Under the pieces are notes generated by a model. The model was not told the DNA's origin, ran no database searches, and worked only from the letters and a program-made list of their open reading frames with translations. A program made the position numbers and the translations under genes. From an uncultured Acidimicrobiia bacterium (GTDB lineage: Bacteria > Actinomycetota > Acidimicrobiia > Acidimicrobiales > SZUA-35), in contig CALACD010000508.1 of NCBI GenBank assembly GCA_937890445.1, positions 1 through 34,301 on the forward strand: a DNA stretch of 34,301 bases, in the 5' to 3' direction. How positions within the stretch are numbered: the stretch's first letter is position 1; each line of letters opens with the position of its first letter. Positions 1 through 8,277 of the stretch are shown one piece after another.

Positions 1-600
1 CTCATGTTCCACATGCACGAAGGCCACCTCGAGAGCGCACATTTCGACGACCGTCAGCCCAAACGCATGGGGAACCATCACGATCAGGTGTTCCCGGTCG
101 GCACGTTCCGGGGACCACAGAGTTGGATCGTCGTGCTCGCCCTCGATCTCCAGTGGCCGAACTTCTGTCGTGCCATGGACCGGCCCGACCTGATCGACGA
201 TCCACGGTATGACGACATGCCGAAACGAGCCGCGGCCCGCACCGAGTTGGTGGCGCTGACCGAAGCCTGGATGGCCACGTTCGACACCGACGACGAGGTG
301 CTGGCAACGCTCGAAGCGCACCGTGTGCCGTGTTCGCCGGTGCTCAAGCCGACCGACGCCTTCGGCCACGAGTACTACGAGAGTCGGGACATGGTGCGCT
401 GGGTCGACGACCCCCTGCTGGGGAAGGTGCCGATCCCCGGCTATCCGTTCAAGTTCGGCGACCAGCCCGAGTTGCCGGACCTGGTCGCTCCCCTGCTGGG
501 ACAGCACAACGCCGAAGTGCTGGCCGCCTACCTCGGCATGACGCCCGCGCGCGTACGGGAACTCGAGGCGTCAGGCGTTCTCCACCACGGCCCGACCTGA
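1..600 (+). CDS. CaiB/BaiF family (class III) CoA-transferase, 5'-truncated by window edge
   Basis: In-frame reading continues from base 1; RPDLIDDPRY, VPCSPVLKPTDAF and C-terminal LLGQHNAEVL are typical of CaiB/BaiF C-terminal regions. Confidence 0.88.
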   Translation, partial: LMFHMHEGHLESAHFDDRQPKRMGNHHDQVFPVGTFRGPQSWIVVLALDLQWPNFCRAMDRPDLIDDPRYDDMPKRAAARTELVALTEAWMATFDTDDEVLATLEAHRVPCSPVLKPTDAFGHEYYESRDMVRWVDDPLLGKVPIPGYPFKFGDQPELPDLVAPLLGQHNAEVLAAYLGMTPARVRELEASGVLHHGPT

Positions 601-620
601 GCACACCGGGCCGGTTTGAC

Positions 621-643
621 GTTTCGGGTCGGAAGACCGAAAC
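621..643 (+). terminator. Stem-loop GTTTC(g)GGTC-GGAA-GACCGAAAC downstream of the CoA-transferase; possible terminator or attenuator
   Basis: 9-bp stem with one bulged G (626) and a GNRA-type GGAA loop; no U-tract follows. Confidence 0.4.
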
Positions 644-644
644 T

Positions 645-658
645 AACGAGCGTTCGTT
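645..658. promoter_or_regulatory. Palindrome AACGA-GCGT-TCGTT, candidate TetR-family operator
   Basis: Perfect 5-bp inverted arms with a 4-nt spacer, upstream of an operon whose second gene is a TetR regulator. Confidence 0.6.
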
Positions 659-712
659 CGTGACCATTCGGCGCCGCTCCAGGCAGGGTGAAGACAGGCA
701 GGGGGAAGATCT

Positions 713-1498
713 GTGGGGATTCGAGTCGAAGCGCTCGCCGGCGCCGCCGAGGTCGACGCCGGCAACGAGGCCACGCCATCGGCATCACTGATCGTCATCG
801 ACCGGGCCGAGCGGCGCAACGCGCTCGACGTCGAACACTGCCAACTGCTGGGCACCGCCGTCGAAGCGAGCGTGGCCCAGGGCGACCGGGCCATCGTGCT
901 CACGGGCGACGGCACGTCGTTCTGCTCCGGAGCCGACTTCGACGCCGTGGCATCCCCCGACTTCCGCGATGCCCTCTACGCCATGCTGGGCACGATCACC
1001 GCGGCCCCCGTCCCGGTGGTTGCCGCCATCAACGGACACGCCATCGGTGCCGGATTGCAGTTGGCCATCGCCACCGACCTGCGGATCGCAGCCGGGACCG
1101 CCACCTTCGGCGTGCCGACGGCACGGCTGGGCTTGGCCGTCGATCCCTGGACCATCGAACGGCTGGTTGCCGTGGCCGGCGGCGGTGTGGCTCGTCGCCT
1201 GTTGTTGACGTGCACGTCGATCGCGACCGCCGAGGCGTTGGTGGCCGGGCTCGTCGATCGTGTCGGCACGGTGGACGACGCTATTGCGCTCGCCCTCGAT
1301 CTGGCCACCATGGCGCCCCTGACCCTTCGCTACATCAAGCACGCCATCGACTCGATCGACTCGGGCGCCACCGCCGGCATGATGGCCAACGACGCGTCGG
1401 TGGTGGCCGCGTTCGAGGCCTGCTGGTCCTCGGAGGATCTGCGCGAAGGTCTGGCGGCCCGGATCGACAAGCGGCCGGCCCGATTCGAGGGACGATGA
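713..1498 (+). CDS. Enoyl-CoA hydratase/isomerase family protein
   Basis: VIDRAERRNALD, GTSFCSGADFD and INGHAIGAGLQLAIATDLRIA crotonase motifs; GTG start. Confidence 0.92.
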   Translation: MGIRVEALAGAAEVDAGNEATPSASLIVIDRAERRNALDVEHCQLLGTAVEASVAQGDRAIVLTGDGTSFCSGADFDAVASPDFRDALYAMLGTITAAPVPVVAAINGHAIGAGLQLAIATDLRIAAGTATFGVPTARLGLAVDPWTIERLVAVAGGGVARRLLLTCTSIATAEALVAGLVDRVGTVDDAIALALDLATMAPLTLRYIKHAIDSIDSGATAGMMANDASVVAAFEACWSSEDLREGLAARIDKRPARFEGR

Positions 1499-2097
1499 CC
1501 GCGGCACTGCGAACAGCCGTGACCCCCGATGCGGTGCGCGCCGTCGCGCTGGAGCTGTTCGCCCAGAAGGGCTACCACGGCACGGCGCTGAGCGAGGTCG
1601 CCGGCCGACTCGAGATCCGAACCTCGAGTCTCTACAACCACATCAACTCCAAGCAGGAATTGTTGGCCCAGATCCTGCTGACCACCAGCCGCGATGTTCT
1701 GGACGACTTCGACCGAGCGGTCGAGGACGTCGATTCGGTGACCGATCGGTTGGCGGCTGCGGTGCGGGTCTATGCGCTGCGCCACGCCACCCATCGCCAC
1801 GAGGCCTTGGTCGTCAACGCCGACGTCGCTGCGCTCGACGAACCGACCCGGTCCGATGTGCTCGATCTTCGTCGCCGGCATGAAGGCGCAATCCGCAACC
1901 TGCTGGTGGAAGGCACCGAGACGGGCCACTTCGACGTGCAGCACCCGGCGGTGACCTCCTTCGGCATCCTCGAGATGTGTGTGGCCATCGCCCGCTGGTT
2001 CCGAGAGGACGGGCCGCTGACGGCCGAAGAGACAGCAGATGCACACGCCCAGCTGACTCTGCGCATGGTGGGCCTCGAGCGAAGGGATCCCGCATGA
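1495..2097 (+). CDS. TetR/AcrR family transcriptional regulator
   Basis: N-terminal HTH ALELFAQKGYHGTALSEVAGRLEIRTSSLYNHINSKQELL; ATGA overlap with previous gene. Confidence 0.92.
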   Translation: MTAALRTAVTPDAVRAVALELFAQKGYHGTALSEVAGRLEIRTSSLYNHINSKQELLAQILLTTSRDVLDDFDRAVEDVDSVTDRLAAAVRVYALRHATHRHEALVVNADVAALDEPTRSDVLDLRRRHEGAIRNLLVEGTETGHFDVQHPAVTSFGILEMCVAIARWFREDGPLTAEETADAHAQLTLRMVGLERRDPA

Positions 2098-3653
2098 TCC
2101 ATGTCGATGCCATCAAGCCGGTGGCCGAACTGTTGGACGGACAACGCCGCACCCGACCGACCACGATCGCCTTCAGTGACGATGCCCGCTCGGTCGACTA
2201 CGACGAGCTGTGGCAACGAACCGGTCAGCTGGCCCGACATCTGGTGCACCTGGTTTCGAACGCGGGCGAACGGGGCCTGATCCTGATGACGAACCGGGTC
2301 GAGGTCGCCGAGAGCTATCTGGCCCTGACCCGGGCCTCGCTGGTCGCGGTCTGTGTGAACGGTGCCGCCGCCGAGCCCGAAGTGGCGTATCAACTCGATC
2401 ACAGTGGGGCCCGGGTGGTGCTGACCGATGCCGACCACCTCGACATGGTGGCGTCGCTGCGCCAGACCCGACCCGACCTGGTCGTCGTGGTCGTCGGCGA
2501 CGACCCGGCGCTCCATCAGTCGACCGATCTCCACGGCTACGAGCAGCTGGCCACCACTGCGCCAGCGATGGCCGGGCGCCCCATCGACACCCTCGGCCTG
2601 GACGAGACGGCCTACCTGCTCTACACCTCGGGCACCACCGGACGACCCAAGGGTGTGATGCTGACCCAGCGCAGCCTCCTGTGGGTGGTGGCGACCTGTT
2701 GGTCCCCGATACTGGGCATCGGACCGGGCGAGCGTCTGCTCAGCCCACTGCCGCTGTTCCACTCCTATGCGCTCGACCTGTGCGTCCTGGGCATCGTGGC
2801 CACCGGCGCCTCGGTCCATCTGATGGCCCGGTTCACCACCGACGGGGTCCTCGAGCACCTACGGGCCGGCGGCTTCACCGTGCTGGCCGGTGTGCCCACC
2901 ATGTTCCAGTACCTCCTGAACGCAACAGCGGTGACCGAATCGTTCCCCGACCTCACTCGGTGCGTGACTGCCGGCGCCATCATGCCGGGGTCGGTCAACA
3001 CCGCGTTCGAGGAGCGGTTCGGGGTCACCCTTCTCGATGGCTACGGCATCACCGAGACCTCGACCATGGTTGCCATGAACTGGCCGAACAGCGCACGGGT
3101 TCCGGGCTCGTGCGGCTTCGCGGTGACCGGGGTGGGGATTCGCCTGGTCGACCCCGGAACCGGACGAGACGTCGGCACCGGTGTCGACGGCGAGGTCTGG
3201 GTGTCGGGGCCCGGGGTGATGCAGGGGTACTTCGACAACCCGGAGGCCACCGAGGCGGTGCTCACCGACGGCTGGTATCACACCGGTGACCTGGCCCGGC
3301 GGGACGACAACGGGTTCCTGACCATCAGCGGCCGCACCAAGGAGTTGATCATCCGGGGCGGTGAGAACATCTATCCGGCCGAGGTCGAGGCCGCCATCCT
3401 GCTGGCCCCGGGCGTCGCCGACGCCGCCGTGGTCGCTGCCCCTCACCCTCAGCTGGGAGAGGTGCCGGTGGCCTTCGTCGTTCCCGAGCCGGGCACGACC
3501 CTGGACATCGAAGGAATCTTGGCCACCGTGGCCGGACAGCTGACCTCGTTCAAGGTGCCGGCCGAGATCCATCAGGCCGACGCCATTCCCCGCACCGGCT
3601 CGGGCAAGACCAAACGCTTCGAGCTGCAGGCCCGCCTGCCCCACGACCAATGA
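2094..3653 (+). CDS. Class I adenylate-forming enzyme (acyl-CoA synthetase/AMP-dependent ligase)
   Basis: YTSGTTGRPKGVMLTQ P-loop, YGITET, GWYHTGDLA, GGENIYPAEVE, RTGSGKTKRFEL. Confidence 0.95.
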   Translation: MIHVDAIKPVAELLDGQRRTRPTTIAFSDDARSVDYDELWQRTGQLARHLVHLVSNAGERGLILMTNRVEVAESYLALTRASLVAVCVNGAAAEPEVAYQLDHSGARVVLTDADHLDMVASLRQTRPDLVVVVVGDDPALHQSTDLHGYEQLATTAPAMAGRPIDTLGLDETAYLLYTSGTTGRPKGVMLTQRSLLWVVATCWSPILGIGPGERLLSPLPLFHSYALDLCVLGIVATGASVHLMARFTTDGVLEHLRAGGFTVLAGVPTMFQYLLNATAVTESFPDLTRCVTAGAIMPGSVNTAFEERFGVTLLDGYGITETSTMVAMNWPNSARVPGSCGFAVTGVGIRLVDPGTGRDVGTGVDGEVWVSGPGVMQGYFDNPEATEAVLTDGWYHTGDLARRDDNGFLTISGRTKELIIRGGENIYPAEVEAAILLAPGVADAAVVAAPHPQLGEVPVAFVVPEPGTTLDIEGILATVAGQLTSFKVPAEIHQADAIPRTGSGKTKRFELQARLPHDQ

Positions 3654-3754
3654 TTCCAGAAACCCTGACGCCAGAAACCCTGACGCCAGAAACCCCGACT
3701 CCACACTTCGCGACCCCGACCACGAAAGCGACACTGCCATGGATCTGCAACTGA
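3650..3754 (+). CDS. Candidate small ORF (34 aa, MIPETLTPETLTPETPTPHFATPTTKATLPWICN) bridging acyl-CoA synthetase and SDR
   Basis: ATG overlaps the acyl-CoA synthetase TGA (ATGA at 3650-3653); TGA at 3752-3754 lies 13 nt inside the SDR; not in supplied ORF track. Confidence 0.35.
   Translation: MIPETLTPETLTPETPTPHFATPTTKATLPWICN
3656..3700. repeat. Tandem repeat, 15 bp x3 (CCAGAAACCCTGACG)
   Basis: Two perfect copies (3656-3670, 3671-3685) and a third with 2 mismatches (3686-3700). Confidence 0.95.
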
Positions 3755-4503
3755 ACGACACGACCGTCCTGGTGACCGGCGGTGGACAAGGCCTCGGCCT
3801 GGCCATCGGCAAGGCGTTCGCGGCCGAAGGTTGCCGCGTCGCATTCCTGTACAACTCTTCCGGAGCCGGGGCCGAAGCGGCGGCGGCCGAGATCACGGCC
3901 GCCGGCGGTCGAGCCATGGCCGTCGGCGCCGACCTCCGGGATCGGGCCGCGGTCGAGGCCGCAGCCGCCGCGGTCCAGGCCGAGCTCGGGCCGGTCGGGG
4001 TGCTGGTCAACAACGCGGCGGCCACGCAGTCCAAACCGTTCTTCGAGTCGACCGAGGAGGACTGGGCCCCCCAGATCGACGTCACGGTCGGTGGCACGCT
4101 CCGCATCTGTCACGTGGTGGGTCAGCAGATGGCGGCCAACGGCGGCGGAGCCATCATCAACCTGATGGGCGACTCGGGCCGGGTCGGCGAGTCCCGACTC
4201 CTGGTCACCGCCGCCACCCGCTCGTCCACCATCGGCCTGACCAAGTCGCTGGCCAAGGAGCTGGCTCGCAACGGGATCCGGGCCAACGCAGTGTCGATCG
4301 CCCTGGTCCGCACCGACAACCTCGACGCCCACACCGGCGAGGCCGACGACGAACGCATGGCCAAGATCCTGGCCGCCTACCCGCTGCGGCGCCTGGGCCG
4401 ACCCGACGACGTCATTCCCATGATCCTCTTGCTGGCCTCTCCGTTGTCGTCGTGGACCACCGGTCAGGTGATCTCGGTCAACGGCGGCTACTCGATGGTC
4501 TGA
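3739..4503 (+). CDS. SDR family oxidoreductase
   Basis: TGGGQGLGLAIGKAFA cofactor motif, NNAA, C-terminal SSWTTGQVISVNGGYSMV. The usual catalytic YxxxK is not evident (TAATRSSTIGLTKSLAKEL). Confidence 0.9.
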   Translation: MDLQLNDTTVLVTGGGQGLGLAIGKAFAAEGCRVAFLYNSSGAGAEAAAAEITAAGGRAMAVGADLRDRAAVEAAAAAVQAELGPVGVLVNNAAATQSKPFFESTEEDWAPQIDVTVGGTLRICHVVGQQMAANGGGAIINLMGDSGRVGESRLLVTAATRSSTIGLTKSLAKELARNGIRANAVSIALVRTDNLDAHTGEADDERMAKILAAYPLRRLGRPDDVIPMILLLASPLSSWTTGQVISVNGGYSMV

Positions 4504-6857
4504 TGGTGGCGTCCCTCGATCAGTCGACGACCACCGCGGGGCCCATCGGTACCAGCCCGCGCCGCAAGGAGGACCATCGTCTCCTCACCGGCCGAGGTCG
4601 CTTCGTGTCCGACCTGCAGCTGCCCCGGATGCGCCACGTCGCCTTCGTTCGCAGCACCTACGCCCATGCCCGGATCGTCTCGATCGACTGCAACGAACTG
4701 GACCCGATCGATCATCCGGTGTTCACCGCCCTGTCACCGGGGTTCGAGGTCGGGCTGTTCGCCCAGAGCGCGCTGCCCGGCTACGTCGAGACCGAGCAAC
4801 CTCCCCTGGCGCGGGGCAAGACCCGCTTCGCCGGCGAAGCCATCGCGGCCGTTGTGGCCGACGACCGCTACCAGGCCGAGGACGCAGCCGAGGGAGTGGT
4901 CGTCGACTACGAACCGTTGCCCGTGACCGTCCGAGCCTGGGACGAACCACAGCACCCGGTGCACGACGCGGCCCTCGACAACGTGCTGTTGGCCCGTACG
5001 TTCTCCGCCGGCGACGTCGACGCGGCCCTGGCCGCCGCCGCCGTCGTTGTCCGACGAGAAGTGGTGACCAACCGACACGGCGGCAACCCGATGGAGGGTC
5101 GGGCCGGCGTCGCCCTGTGGGAGGGATCGGCTCGGGACGGGCACCTCACGTTCTGGTCGGGAACCCAGATCCCCCACCTGGTTCGCAACCTCCTGGCCGA
5201 GTTGCTCGAGCTACCGGAATCCAACGTGCGGGTCATCGCCCCTGATGTGGGCGGGGGTTTCGGCACCAAGGCCGTGCTGTACCCCGAAGATCTTGCCCTG
5301 TGCCTGATGGCCCGGTCGTTGCCCGGCACGCCGCTGAAATGGGTCGAGGACCGGGCCGAACACCTGGCGGCGGCCACTGCCGCCCGGGATCACCGCTACG
5401 AGCTCGAAGCCGGATTCGACGCCGAGGGTCATCTGGTCGGCATCCGGGGCGAGGCCTGGTGCAACGTCGGCGCCTATTCGGTCTACCCGTGGACGGCCGG
5501 CATCGAGGCGTTGATGGCCGGAGGACTGCTGACCGGCCCGTACAAGGTCGAGAACTATCGCTGCAGCGTCCGAGGCGTGGCCACCAACACCGCCCCCTCG
5601 GGCCCGTACCGGGGTGTGGCCCGACCAGCCACCGTCTATGCCATGGAATGCCTGCTCGATTCGGGTGCTCGGGCCCTGGGAATGGACTCCATCGACATCC
5701 GCCGCGTCAACCTGATCGGGCCCGACGACGTGCCCTACCGGCTACCGACCCGCCTGATCGACGACACCGGCCACTACGCCGAATGCCTCGACGCCTGCAT
5801 CGAGCGGTTGGGTCTGGACGAGCTACGGGCCGAGCAGGCGAGACGCCGAGCCGAGGGTGGCAAGCCGATCGGTATCGGTCTGGCCTGCTACAACGAGCTG
5901 ACCGGGTTGGGCCGGGCCGCCTCGGCCGGTCCCCGCATGCCGTTCCGGACCGGTCACGAGGCGTGCACGGTGCGGATCAACCCCGACGGCAAGGTCGTGG
6001 TCCTCTCCGGGGTCACCTCGCAGGGCCAGGGGCTCGAAACCACACTGGCCCAGGTGGTGGCCGAAGCCGTCGGGGTGAACTACGACGACGTCGAGGTTCG
6101 CTACGGCGATACCGACCAGTCGTTGTGGGGCTTCGGCGCCTTCTCGTCCCGCCAGGCCGTCATCGCCGGTGGCGCCGCCAACCTGGCCGCCGTCGACGTA
6201 CGGGAGTCGGCACTGCGGTTGGCAGCCGAGTTGTACGAGGCGTCGCCCGATGATCTTCGGCTGGAGAACGGTTCGTTCTACGTCGCCGGGTCGCCCGAGG
6301 CCGTGGGAACGTTGGCCGATGCTGCTCGCGTTGCCTACCTCGAATCGAACCGGTTGCCTCCGGGGTTCGAGCCCGGGCTCGATGCCACCCGCTTCTACGA
6401 CCCGGTGATGGGGGCGTTCGCTGCCGGGGTCCAGGTGGCCGCCATCGAGCTCGACCCGTCCACGGGAGAGATCACGATCCTGCGGTGGGTGTGTGTCGAG
6501 GATGCCGGCCGGGTGGTGCATCCCCAGATCGTCGACGGACAGATCGCCGGTTCCCTGGCCCAGGGCATCGGGGGCGCCCAGTACGAGCACCTCGTCTACG
6601 ACGACGAGGGCAATCTCCGAACCGGAACGTTGCTTGACTACCTGATGCCGACGTCGGCCGAGATCCCCGAGTTCGAGATCGGCCACATCGAACGTCCGGC
6701 CGACAACCCCCTGGGCGTCCGGGGTGTGGGCGAGGGTGGAACCCTGGGGCCGGCCGCCGTCCTGGCCAGTGCCGTGGCCGATGCGGTCGGGATCGACATC
6801 GACCAACTGCCGCTCACCCCGGAACGTCTGTGGTTGGCACTGGAGGACCAGCGATGA
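4503..6857 (+). CDS. Xanthine dehydrogenase/aldehyde oxidase family molybdopterin-binding (large) subunit
   Basis: RRKEDHRLLTGRGRFVSD, DVGGGFGTK, PSGPYRGVARP, GVGEGGTLGPAAVL; TGATG overlap with the SDR. Confidence 0.93.
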   Translation: MVASLDQSTTTAGPIGTSPRRKEDHRLLTGRGRFVSDLQLPRMRHVAFVRSTYAHARIVSIDCNELDPIDHPVFTALSPGFEVGLFAQSALPGYVETEQPPLARGKTRFAGEAIAAVVADDRYQAEDAAEGVVVDYEPLPVTVRAWDEPQHPVHDAALDNVLLARTFSAGDVDAALAAAAVVVRREVVTNRHGGNPMEGRAGVALWEGSARDGHLTFWSGTQIPHLVRNLLAELLELPESNVRVIAPDVGGGFGTKAVLYPEDLALCLMARSLPGTPLKWVEDRAEHLAAATAARDHRYELEAGFDAEGHLVGIRGEAWCNVGAYSVYPWTAGIEALMAGGLLTGPYKVENYRCSVRGVATNTAPSGPYRGVARPATVYAMECLLDSGARALGMDSIDIRRVNLIGPDDVPYRLPTRLIDDTGHYAECLDACIERLGLDELRAEQARRRAEGGKPIGIGLACYNELTGLGRAASAGPRMPFRTGHEACTVRINPDGKVVVLSGVTSQGQGLETTLAQVVAEAVGVNYDDVEVRYGDTDQSLWGFGAFSSRQAVIAGGAANLAAVDVRESALRLAAELYEASPDDLRLENGSFYVAGSPEAVGTLADAARVAYLESNRLPPGFEPGLDATRFYDPVMGAFAAGVQVAAIELDPSTGEITILRWVCVEDAGRVVHPQIVDGQIAGSLAQGIGGAQYEHLVYDDEGNLRTGTLLDYLMPTSAEIPEFEIGHIERPADNPLGVRGVGEGGTLGPAAVLASAVADAVGIDIDQLPLTPERLWLALEDQR

Positions 6858-7684
6858 AGTCGGCGCCATTCGACTACCACCGGGCCACATCGGTGGACGA
6901 TGCCGTCGCCGTCCTGACGGCCTCCGACGGTGAGGCCAAGGTGATCGCCGGGGGCCAGAGCCTGGTGCCGCTGCTGTCGATGCGGATGGCGCAACCCACG
7001 GTGTTGGTCGACTTGAACGGTCTGGCCGAGCTTCGCAGTGACCGACCCACCGTGACCGACGGGCGTGCCCGCTTCGGCTCCATGACCCGACACGCCCAAC
7101 TGGCCATCCAGACCCACCATGGGTTGGCGGCCGAGATGGCCGGCTGGATCGGGCACACGGCCATTCGAACCCGGGGCACCCTGGGGGGAAGCCTGGCCCA
7201 CGCCGACCCCAATGCCGAATGCCCGGCCCTGGCCCTGGCCTGCGATGCCGCCCTCTCGGTGCAGGGAGCAGACGGTGTACGAACGATTCCGGCCGCGGAG
7301 TTCTTCGCCGGGATGCTGCAGACGGCGCTGGCCGACGACGAGATCCTGACCGTCATCGACCTGGCCGTTCCCCGCCGGTGGGGATTCGCCGAGTTGGCTC
7401 GACGACATGGCGACTTCGCCCTCGTACTGGCCACGGTCACCGAGCTGGCCGATGGTTGGCGAGTAGTGGTGGGCGGGGTCGAGGGGACCCCGGTCCGACT
7501 GGCTGATGCCGAGGCCGCGTTGAGCAGTGACGCCTCGACCGACGAGGTCGGACGAACCGTGGAGGAGTCGATCGTCGCCTATGACGATCTCCATGCCACC
7601 AGCCGCTATCGACGAGCCATGGCGGCCGAACTCGTACGGCGAGCCGTCGACCAGGCCCGCCGGACCCAGGGAGAAGCATCATGA
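6854..7684 (+). CDS. FAD-binding (medium) subunit of molybdenum hydroxylase
   Basis: FDYHRATSVDDAVAVL, AGGQSLVPLLSMRMAQP, TRGTLGGSLAHADPNAE; ATGA overlap. Confidence 0.94.
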   Translation: MKSAPFDYHRATSVDDAVAVLTASDGEAKVIAGGQSLVPLLSMRMAQPTVLVDLNGLAELRSDRPTVTDGRARFGSMTRHAQLAIQTHHGLAAEMAGWIGHTAIRTRGTLGGSLAHADPNAECPALALACDAALSVQGADGVRTIPAAEFFAGMLQTALADDEILTVIDLAVPRRWGFAELARRHGDFALVLATVTELADGWRVVVGGVEGTPVRLADAEAALSSDASTDEVGRTVEESIVAYDDLHATSRYRRAMAAELVRRAVDQARRTQGEAS

Positions 7685-7725
7685 CGACCGACCGTGTGAC
7701 GACCGACCGTGTGACGACCGAGACG
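7681..7725 (+). repeat. 15-bp tandem repeat at the small-subunit start: (A/G)TGACGACCGACCGT x2 plus GTGACGACCGAGACG
   Basis: Each unit begins with an in-frame start-capable codon (ATG, GTG, GTG). Confidence 0.9.
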
Positions 7726-8277
7726 AAGGTCGAGTTGTCGATCAATGGTCGACGCCACGTCGTGGGAGTGGAACCGCGTCACACCTTGGGCGACGTGCTG
7801 CGAGAACAGCTCGGTCTCACCGGCACCCACCTCGGATGTGAACACGGCGTGTGCGGAGCCTGCACCGTGCTCGTCGACGGGGAACCGACACGCTCCTGCC
7901 TGGTCTTCGCCGTGCAGATGGACCAGACCGAGATCACCACGATCGAGGGGCTGGCGGCAGCGGACGGAACCCTCCATCCGGTGCAGGAGGCCTTCTCGGC
8001 GTGCCATGGCTTGCAGTGCGGTTTCTGTACCCCCGGCTTCGTACTGACTGCCGTGCACCTGCTTGCCACCAATCCGGCTCCCGATCGGGCCACCATCCGA
8101 CGTGAACTGTCGGGGAATCTCTGTCGGTGCACCGGCTACGTGGGCATCATCTCTGCTGTCGAACGAGCGGCTGTCGAACGAGCGGCTGTCGAACGAGCGG
8201 CTGTCGAACGAGCGGTCACGAACGCTGCTGCTGTTGCTGCATCCGCTGCTGACGAACCGTCATCTCCGAGGCATTGA
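7681..8277 (+). CDS. (2Fe-2S)-binding (small) subunit of molybdenum hydroxylase
   Basis: CEHGVCGACTVLVDG, CHGLQCGFCTPGFVL, NLCRCTGYVGI; ATGA overlap with FAD subunit. Confidence 0.95.
   Translation: MTTDRVTTDRVTTETKVELSINGRRHVVGVEPRHTLGDVLREQLGLTGTHLGCEHGVCGACTVLVDGEPTRSCLVFAVQMDQTEITTIEGLAAADGTLHPVQEAFSACHGLQCGFCTPGFVLTAVHLLATNPAPDRATIRRELSGNLCRCTGYVGIISAVERAAVERAAVERAAVERAVTNAAAVAASAADEPSSPRH
8155..8214. repeat. Tandem repeat, 15 bp x4, perfect (GCTGTCGAACGAGCG), encoding (AVERA)4
   Basis: Four identical units 8155-8169, 8170-8184, 8185-8199, 8200-8214. Confidence 0.98.

Noticed and set aside
2859-4106. - strand ORF 2859-4106 (415 aa) with GFLASGFLASGFLES repeats
   Set aside because: Antisense translation of the acyl-CoA synthetase/SDR region; the repeat is only the reverse frame of the 15-bp tandem repeat.
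8155-8214. Regular repeats resembling a mini CRISPR array
   Set aside because: Units are 15 bp, directly adjacent with no spacers, in frame within a CDS; no cas genes in the window.
8155-8214. TCGAAC motifs as actinobacterial LexA (SOS) boxes
   Set aside because: Only direct half-sites; the required inverted TCGAAC-N4-GTTCGA arrangement is absent.
4503-8277. Aerobic form I CO dehydrogenase (coxMSL)
   Set aside because: Active-site loop reads PYRGVAR, not AYxCSFR; gene order L-M-S and neighbours fit an organic-substrate hydroxylase.
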